A DNA stretch of 64,000 nucleotides from Corinectria fuckeliana. Its lineage: Eukaryota > Ascomycota > Sordariomycetes > Hypocreales > Nectriaceae. The stretch covers positions 62,001 through 126,000 of the forward strand of contig WPDH01000123.1 of NCBI GenBank assembly GCA_019137255.1, in the 5' to 3' direction. Positions 57,902 through 64,000 of this stretch are shown here, piece by piece. Numbering within the stretch: the stretch's first letter is position 1; each line of letters opens with the position of its first letter. The notes under the pieces are model-generated. The model had not been told where the DNA came from, searched no databases, and saw only the letters and a list, made by a program, of their open reading frames with translations. Both the position numbers and the translations under genes were made by a program.

Positions 57902-59194
57902 TCAATTTCCAAGCGTGTCTCTAAGGCTCAGAATGTACGGCAGGTCGGAGGAGTCGTATCGCGTCGCTAAGCGGATCACCGATCCCGAGCTGGCCGACGA
58001 CTTGGACCGCAGGCTCGCTGTAGATGGTTGACTGACGGGATAGTGTCGCCGACTCCGGGCAAGACTGTTGACGCTGGGTTTGTGCGAGAGGGCTGCTGAT
58101 GTCCCGCTCCTTAAGCTGTTCGGCGCGGTGCAGTACTGATTCCACGTGTTTGTCGACGCCTGACGCCTAGCTCTCCGTGTTGAGCTGCTGATGCTCTCAA
58201 CATACGAGGGGTTGTTGCTGCGGGGTGTGGCATGGTTTGTTTCCAAAGCGCCATCGGATTCAACAATGCTTGAAGGCGAGGACGTGTCATCGTCTTCCCG
58301 TTGGCCATTATCCAGAAGGTCCGGGTCGAAGGGTTCCATGGCTCGCAGGATCTCCGCAAATAGGTGCATCAGCTCCTTGAACTGAGCGTTGGAGATTGGT
58401 CGATTCGAGAAGCGCGCGTATTCGTAGTGCAACAGAAACTTTGTCGTGGTAGCGTTCATATCAAGAACTCCCAAGCTTGCGAGATGGACAATATAGTCGC
58501 GGAGGCTCATATTGGCGGTCCGTTGGAGCAGGGCCACAGCGTCGGGGTCCAGCATGGGCGGATCGGTCGGGGAGGTGGGATCTGGGGGCGCAAGAGTTAA
58601 GGCCTTGCCCTCGATGAGGTTGGGCAGCTCGGAGAGAACGGTAGTATACTGGAGGTTGGGCAAATCCGGCGATATTGGCGATGCCCAGCCAAAATGTTCA
58701 ATCTCACCCCACACCACAGGTCGGCGTGGAAGATGCACCATCAGGTCCTCGGTGGCCATTCTGGGGCCGGCCACGCTCTGCTTAGACCGAGGCCGAGTAG
58801 ACTCGTCCTGCTCCAACCTGTCCAAGAACTCGAGCCTCGGCCGGGACTCGTAGGCAATAGTCGCGCTTCGACCGAGGCCTGCTGCGATGACTTTGTAGAC
58901 GGCAGAGCGTACATCGCCCTTTTCGATGGGGACCCAGCCCTTGGGGATGGAGTCGAGCTCGGTCTTGGTTATGTAGAGGCGGGTAAAGAAGACAAAGGTG
59001 ACGATGAGGATGGTGGCAGCGTAGGCGGCGGCGATGATCCAGACGTTGTAGAGCTGGTCGTTACGCAGCGAGCGCTGGATGGCATCGGCGGGCGTGGCGA
59101 TCAGCAGGCCGAGGAGGATGGCGTAGAGAAGCAGGTAGAGGGAGCGGTAGATGATGGAGAAGACGAGGCGTCGGTGAGACACGGGGGACGCCAT
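57902..59194 (-). CDS. DLT1: Defect at low temperature protein 1 (Dlt1)
   Basis: Intronless, 430 residues. Two hydrophobic helices near the N-terminus (about residues 10-36, LVFSIIYRSLYLLLYAILLG, and 48-70, VWIIAAAYAATILIVTFVFF) are followed by TRLYITKTELDSIPKGWVPIEKGDV and the conserved block WGEIEHFGWASP, as in fungal Dlt1 proteins. The central region has a helical domain (MSLRDYIVHLASLGVLD through ELMHLFAEILRAME), and the last 130 residues are Ser-rich and disordered. In yeast, loss of DLT1 gives cold sensitivity; the molecular role is unknown. Topology suggests an endomembrane protein with a large cytosolic tail. Confidence 0.88.
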   Translation of the reverse strand: MASPVSHRRLVFSIIYRSLYLLLYAILLGLLIATPADAIQRSLRNDQLYNVWIIAAAYAATILIVTFVFFTRLYITKTELDSIPKGWVPIEKGDVRSAVYKVIAAGLGRSATIAYESRPRLEFLDRLEQDESTRPRSKQSVAGPRMATEDLMVHLPRRPVVWGEIEHFGWASPISPDLPNLQYTTVLSELPNLIEGKALTLAPPDPTSPTDPPMLDPDAVALLQRTANMSLRDYIVHLASLGVLDMNATTTKFLLHYEYARFSNRPISNAQFKELMHLFAEILRAMEPFDPDLLDNGQREDDDTSSPSSIVESDGALETNHATPRSNNPSYVESISSSTRRARRQASTNTWNQYCTAPNSLRSGTSAALSHKPSVNSLARSRRHYPVSQPSTASLRSKSSASSGSVIRLATRYDSSDLPYILSLRDTLGN

Positions 59195-60011
59195 GGCCGA
59201 ATGAGCGGGACGGAACGAATCGACTGGAATCGAAGGAGGCGGTGACGGCTGCGTTCCAGACAGGCAGCAAGCGCCGGGTTAAGGAGGCGTGATGCAGCCA
59301 GCCGCTGTGCGCTACGGCCGAAGGAGAGGCTCGATGAATGATGCGGATAGCGACAATGGAGGACGACGGCGCATGGCGAGTTAAACATGAGAGGGCGCTG
59401 TTCGAAGGGGGGGGGGGGCCATAAGTTGGTGGATTATCCTGGAGGTTACCAGCCTTTGACTTCCATTGACGAAGTGGCTGGGAGGGGGCGGCTAACAGGG
59501 GTCCGGGGGTCGGTGGGGATCAGAGCCTGTAAGTCGGCCCGCCCAGGCTAGCAACTTGGGCTTAGGTGTCAGTCAACCCTCAGTAGTATTTAGGGCCTAG
59601 ATGTCCCTTATTTCTTATATAGAAATGAATAAATAGTAAGTAAGTGATAAACCCTTTTCTTTACTATTCGTGTATCTTGCTCTTAGAAGGACTCGGAGGG
59701 AATGGCCAATGTTCTTGGAGGGACGCTCCCCGTTTTCCACCTCGTTCCATCGTGGATCCTGCTCGTCTGGTTTGTTTCAACTTCATTTGTTTCTATCAAG
59801 CTTCGCATCGTACCTGGTCAACCCATCAACCATTTGCGCCCTGCTGTGTCTGCTTTCCATTGAAGTTATCGAGGTTAAAATGAGGGATCCAGACGGAGTG
59901 CAAAGCTAGATTTTATCCGGTTTTTATAGTATCATGATACGTGCGCCGCCATGCTAATCTTCTCAGTTCAGGTCGATAGACATATGGTCTTCTGCCACAG
60001 CTGACAGACGG
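59195..60011. other. Intergenic: DLT1 promoter and NDC1 3' end
   Basis: Contains a 12-base G run (59407-59418). No gene seen. Confidence 0.55.
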
Positions 60012-61991
60012 CTACCGCGACTTTTTCTTTTCCTTGGCCTCGTCGCGCTTTGGCGGAGCAGCTGCCGCCTCCTTGGCCAGCCTTACGTCTCCCAGTGTCA
60101 ACCTCAAATCAATGCGGTAGGGCTCGAACACCGTCACCACCTGGTCCAGGCCCGCCCTCAGCGCATCCAGTACAGCGTCCACCTCGGGGCTCTCCCGCTT
60201 GCTGTTGATGTCCGTCCAGTGTATGGGAAACGACATTCGAAACGCCTCCAGCTTCTTGATCACCGATGTCAACGTCCGGATGATGCTGGGCACCTCTCTG
60301 TGAACGTTGCCAAACTTGTCCTCGGCCAGACTGTGCACAGACAAGTGACAGAGCACATGCACCGCATTGATGAGAAGCGTTGGCTCTGCGTACGGAGTGC
60401 CCAGCACAGCCGCCGCAAACTCAGTCCGGAAGTGCTGCTTGAATAGCCCAGCAACGGGGTCAAAGCTCATCAAGTGAAGCGTCCACTGCTCGAACTGGCT
60501 TTTGAGATGATCCGGGGAAACCATATCCTGCTGTTCCTTGCTGAGAAGACGGTCCTTGGCTTCGTTGAACACCGTGTTGGCCAGTGGGCTCAGCTTTGAG
60601 GCTGGCGAGGAGCCAGGGGACGTAGTAATCTGGCCCAGGCGCTTCTCAATATCCCCTCGGATGCCCCTTGAAGCGGCCTTGCCAGTGAAGACGCCATCCT
60701 CCCGAAGCGGAGCAGAAGTACGTTGCTTGGGCGCGACACTCGACTCGATAGGAGGCGGAGCGAGAAGTTTTCCGTAACTGTCAATCCGGGTCTCAGTAGC
60801 CTTCACCACCTCCATGCAGATGGCGTAGACTTGTGACCACATGGGACCATCCTTGCGGTCAATATCCTCGTAGATGGCCTGTCGGCGAGCATCGAAGCCC
60901 TGTGCAATATAAGCCAGTTCCCACATGGCAAAGGACTGGGACCGAGTTAGTCACGCTCGAAGCGGCAGACGACGAGGGCAACATACCTTGATGGAGAGCT
61001 TCTTGCTCTTGAGGCCATTCAGGAGGCTGCCATTGGGGTCCTTGGACTCAGAGGTGAGGGGGTTGCCATTCTTGAGCGGCTCCTTTACCATAAAGGTCGA
61101 AAAGGCAAAATTCCCAGCGAGCCAGATAAAACGAACGAGGGCGCCTGCCTCGACGCAGCGGAGCAGCAAGTAGAGGTCGGTCGGCCACGAAGGAGGCAGC
61201 ATGTTCGTCTTGGGCAGGTTGTAAAACGGTCGCAAGAACATCAACGTCCATCCCCAGGTAATGGATCGCGTACCGGCGTAGTAGAGGACCAGCGCGGACG
61301 GGATCGCCGTCAACGCGCCGACAGCGGAACCGCTGGCAATGGCGGGGAACTGCTGCAGGACCAGCTTCAACGAGTCTGCCGACTTGCCGTCGTTCTTGCT
61401 CCTCGATAGCCCCAGCACAAGACGGTCGACGTCCTGCCTGTAATGCGACAATGTTTGGAACATCGCACAGGACACCATATAGGTCATGAAGAACAACGGC
61501 CGCTCGTTCAGCCTCGCGCGGTCGCCGCTGAAGTAGGTGATCCAGTGTAGGTTCGCATCGTCTGGGGCGGACCAGAGGAAGAGGTGGCAGAACAGCAAGC
61601 TCGAGAAGCCATACCAGAGGAAGGTCTCGTACGTCTCGAGTCTCACGACGGCGGCACGGAGGGTCTGGAAGCCGGAGCCGGTTGTCCGCAGGCCGACATG
61701 GTAGTTCGCAATGCGGAGGACGAGGATCGCAAGACCGCAGACGAAGATGAAGGCCGTTCGCACACCGACGAGGCCGAGAGGGAACCAGCCCCAGATATCT
61801 ATCCAGCAAGGTTAGCGAACAGGCAGCGCAAACCGGAAGGCGAGCAACGCACAGGAGCTCCAGCCATCTAGCAAGACTGCCTCCGCGTAAGAGACAGCGA
61901 GCAGGACGGTCGCCGTGGAGGTGAAGCGCCTATGCAGGGCGGGCTGAAGGAAGTCCTTGTAGGGGGATTTTCGAACTGTGGTGGCCGCCAT
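60012..61991 (-). CDS. NDC1: Nucleoporin Ndc1
   Basis: Transmembrane nucleoporin that anchors nuclear pore complexes and, in yeasts, the spindle pole body in the nuclear envelope. Minus-strand exons 61991-61853, 61798-60987 and 60935-60012 encode 624 residues. Start MAATTVRKSPYKDFLQPALHRRF leads into the first membrane helix, followed by about five more in the N-terminal half (including VRTAFIFVCGLAILVLRI, FSSLLFCHLFLW and VGALTAIPSALVLYYAG). The C-terminal half is soluble, with SFAMWELAYIAQGFDARRQAIYEDI near its start and a Lys-rich end (KEKKKSR). The second intron has a TGACTAAC branch point and CCCAG acceptor. The ATG at 61991 is the first in frame. It is head-to-head with the syntaxin gene. 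Confidence 0.9.
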
Positions 61992-62528
61992 CTCCACAGC
62001 GCATCGTCGTCGAAGGGGTACCTAGGCTCGAGGATGCTGTTGCAAGGTCGTTTCTGGGGGGGGCGAGGAGGGCCAGGTACACCAACAAAGCCCTTGTAAA
62101 TAAAAATATCCAACCAGCAACGGTGGTTGACGCGCCTGCTAATTAGTCACTAACGCAGCCGGCTGGTGCTATCGTCACGTGAAGATAATAGACTAACTGT
62201 GGACTGAAGTCCAGCCAGCGCCATCATTCATCATTAGTACAATAGTACTTATGAGTAGGTCTGCAGGGGTACCAGGTCCCACCGCGCTGTGGTTGGCTCG
62301 CCATCCACGCATCCAATTACATATTGTCGCAGGGAAGCCGGCTTGATATGGAACCTCAGCCACCCCTCGGCAAGGCAACACCCATCTTGACCAACTGCAG
62401 AACACGACGGCCATCGTCACAGTCGTCATCGCCAAGGCATCACTCGCACCGCATCGCGCGGCCACTTCGAAGCAACTTTCTCTCATTAACCCGCGAATTC
62501 CGATCCTCATCAACCACCCGCCGCCAAT
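61992..62528. promoter_or_regulatory. Divergent promoter: NDC1 / syntaxin
   Basis: 537 bases between divergent start codons, with a TCACGTGA palindrome near the middle. No other gene is seen. Confidence 0.6.
62175..62182. promoter_or_regulatory. TCACGTGA palindrome in the NDC1/syntaxin promoter
   Basis: An extended, fully palindromic E-box, the preferred site of Cbf1-type bHLH factors. It lies between two divergent start codons and could serve both genes. Judged by motif and position only. Confidence 0.45.
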
Positions 62529-63381
62529 ATGTCGTTCGATCAGCTCTCCAACCTCGAGTCCGGGCGCCGCGGCGGATACGCCGACGACCCAGCCTTCCAA
62601 GAGCTGCAGTATGACCTCAAGAGCAAATTGCAGGCGCTCCTGAGCAGCAACCGGAAGCTCGCCAATGATGTCAACGTGCTGGGCACCAAGAAGGACACTC
62701 CGCGCTTGCGCGAGAGGGTTCACAACAGCATGGACAAAACCCGCGAGATGTGCCAGGAGATAGGCGACGGAGTCAAGAGGCTTCAGACCTGGGACGACCT
62801 CACGGTATGTCCAGCCCGCAGCCCAAGTTCCATGTCGCATACTGACTCCCTTCTAGAAGCAGCAAAAGTACGAGCAGACTAAGGTCTCGAGCGACTTCCA
62901 AGCCGCCCTCCAAGAGTTCCAGAGCCTGCAGCGACGAGCCCTCGAGAAAGAGCGCGCCTCCGTGACGGCCGCCCGCGCTGCCCACGATACCGAAGGACAA
63001 AGCGATGCGCAGGAGGGTGCCCCACTGGAGCAGTTGCAGCAGCAGCAGCAGCAGATGCCACAGCTGGCGGACCAAGGCGAGGTGGACTTCCAAGAAGCTC
63101 TCATTATCGAGCGCGAAGAGGAGATTCGCAACATCGAGCAGGGTGTCGGCGACCTAAACGTTCTCTTCCGGCAGGTGGCGCAGATTGTCAACGAGCAGGG
63201 CGAGTCGCTCGACTCGATCGCGGACAACGTGCACAACATCCACGACGACGTAAGGCAAGCCGATGTCGAGACTCGCCAAGCCGCGCGGTATCAGAAGGCC
63301 GCTCGCAACAAGAGCTGCTGTCTACTACTGATCCTGGCAGTCATCATGACTATTGTTATCCTCGCGATTGTTCTCGAATAG
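62529..63381 (+). CDS. Endosomal/vacuolar Qa-SNARE, Pep12-type syntaxin
   Basis: Target-membrane SNARE for fusion with late endosomes or the vacuole. Exons 62529-62804 and 62857-63381 encode 266 residues. The start MSFDQLSNLESG is Pep12/Vam3-like. The N-terminal Habc helices (about residues 18-130) include LKSKLQALLSSNRKLANDV and QTKVSSDFQAALQEFQSLQ, followed by a Gln-rich linker. The SNARE helix (about 172-235) has the zero-layer glutamine at Gln206 in VNEQGESLD. A C-terminal anchor (CCLLLILAVIMTIVILAIVL) ends the protein. Filamentous fungi usually have a single Pep12/Vam3-type syntaxin, so I avoid choosing between the two names. It shares a promoter with NDC1. Confidence 0.92.
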
Positions 63382-63551
63382 GGTGGAGCGTTTGTGCTTT
63401 GTAGTATAGGCCCATTAATGTTTCATGCGGCGTCTATAGGAGTTTTGCTAGGGATACAGAGCTTGAAGAGTACACCTTTGTACATACACACGAGAGGTTG
63501 TAATTGATGACTCCTCCCCGGTTGAATTCCGACTTTACATTTTCAGTCACC

Positions 63552-64000
63552 TCAACTTCGATCTCTAAGATATGGCAAAGAATTTGGTCTCTTCTGTTCC
63601 GCCGTGAGTTTCGGATCCTTTTTGGGAACCAGTCGGGTTAGAATGGCCTCGTTGATGCCAGAGAGGCCGAAAGAAGCAGCCCAGTAGAGGAAGATGGCAC
63701 TGGGGAGGTCCGCAAACAGGAGAGGGAAGACGGGCATCATGAGCATGACTCTGCCAAGCACCTTTTGCAGCCTCGTCAACGTAACGACCTGGGTCTCGTC
63801 GGCCTTGAGTGAGAGGAGCGCTCGGATGTGCTCCTTGGACATCCTTCCCCAGGTATTCCATACGAGAATGCTAGTGCAGATGATGGGGAGCCCGTAGTAG
63901 GGGTCCGCGCTGGTCAGGTCCATGAACCAGAGGCATCCCCCGTCCACCAAGGAGGGATCAAACATGCTGCCTGCCGACCCGATGTTGGAGCTCGCGGAGT
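63552..64000 (-). CDS. Oxa1/Cox18-family membrane insertase, C-terminal part (runs off the window)
   Basis: The frame continues without a stop to the window edge, so only the C-terminal half is visible (about 149 residues). The block GGCLWFMDLTSADPYYGLPI, followed by hydrophobic helices (VMLMMPVFPLLFADLPSAIFLYWAASF), is the YidC/Oxa1/Alb3 signature. These proteins insert subunits into the mitochondrial inner membrane. Within the family, the compact C-terminus without a long matrix tail favours Cox18 (insertion of the Cox2 C-terminus) over Oxa1, which has a long ribosome-binding tail; this is a judgement from part of the protein. The methionine at 63965 is internal, not the start. Confidence 0.85.
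   Translation of the reverse strand, partial: SASSNIGSAGSMFDPSLVDGGCLWFMDLTSADPYYGLPIICTSILVWNTWGRMSKEHIRALLSLKADETQVVTLTRLQKVLGRVMLMMPVFPLLFADLPSAIFLYWAASFGLSGINEAILTRLVPKKDPKLTAEQKRPNSLPYLRDRS

Noticed and set aside
1..64000. Secondary-metabolite cluster, intact transposon or CRISPR array
   Set aside because: No polyketide or peptide synthase, transposase, reverse transcriptase or spaced direct repeats were seen; the gene set is housekeeping.

Overview
The window looks like nuclear chromosomal DNA of a filamentous ascomycete (Pezizomycotina, most likely Sordariomycetes). Protein genes are split by short introns (49 to about 200 bases, a few longer) with GT..AG ends and CTAAC-like branch points. 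Coding DNA is GC-rich with pyrimidine-rich leaders. The first 1.1 kb is an AT-rich block with no CG dinucleotide at all, typical of repeat-induced point mutation (RIP). I resolve 22 protein genes, all but the last complete. No tRNA, rRNA, intact transposon, CRISPR array or secondary-metabolite cluster was seen.

Layout. 1-1139 is the mutated repeat remnant. 2.2-3.8 kb holds succinyl-CoA ligase beta. 7.2-7.5 kb holds a small Cys/Ser-rich orphan. 8.6-18 kb is gene-dense: a fructosamine kinase-like protein, Vps20, a Rix7-like double AAA ATPase, cytochrome c, a mitochondrial membrane protein of unknown function, and Rrp42. 18.6-21.1 kb is arginyl-tRNA-protein transferase with a long first intron. 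25.6-32.6 kb carries a diphosphoinositol-phosphate Nudix hydrolase, Lsm1, a mitochondrial protein and the Rab GTPase Ypt1. 34-37 kb encodes a large low-complexity fungal protein. 41.4-45.9 kb has two head-to-head WD40 genes, one of them Ctf4. 52.8-64 kb has an HSF-type transcription factor, a Lys-rich protein, Dlt1, Ndc1, a Pep12-type syntaxin and the end of an Oxa1/Cox18-type insertase. Gene-poor stretches lie at 3.8-7.2, 21.1-25.6, 37.1-41.4 and 45.9-52.8 kb.

The genes are mostly conserved housekeeping functions and do not form one pathway. Mitochondrial functions recur (succinyl-CoA ligase, cytochrome c, the insertase, two uncharacterised proteins). Membrane traffic (Vps20, Ypt1, syntaxin) and RNA turnover or ribosome assembly (Rrp42, Lsm1, Rix7-like) are also well represented.

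Most worth a second look: the Rix7-like ATPase whose first ATPase domain has lost several key motifs; a 9-base word (TACTTCGTA) found at least 11 times and only outside coding DNA; cytochrome c head-to-head with an unknown mitochondrial protein over a shared CCAAT-bearing promoter; a cell-cycle (MCB) palindrome in the Ctf4 promoter; and a probable start-overlapping upstream ORF in the HSF-type gene. I found no clear evidence of an entirely new multi-gene system. All exon coordinates were worked out by eye from splice signals and reading frame.
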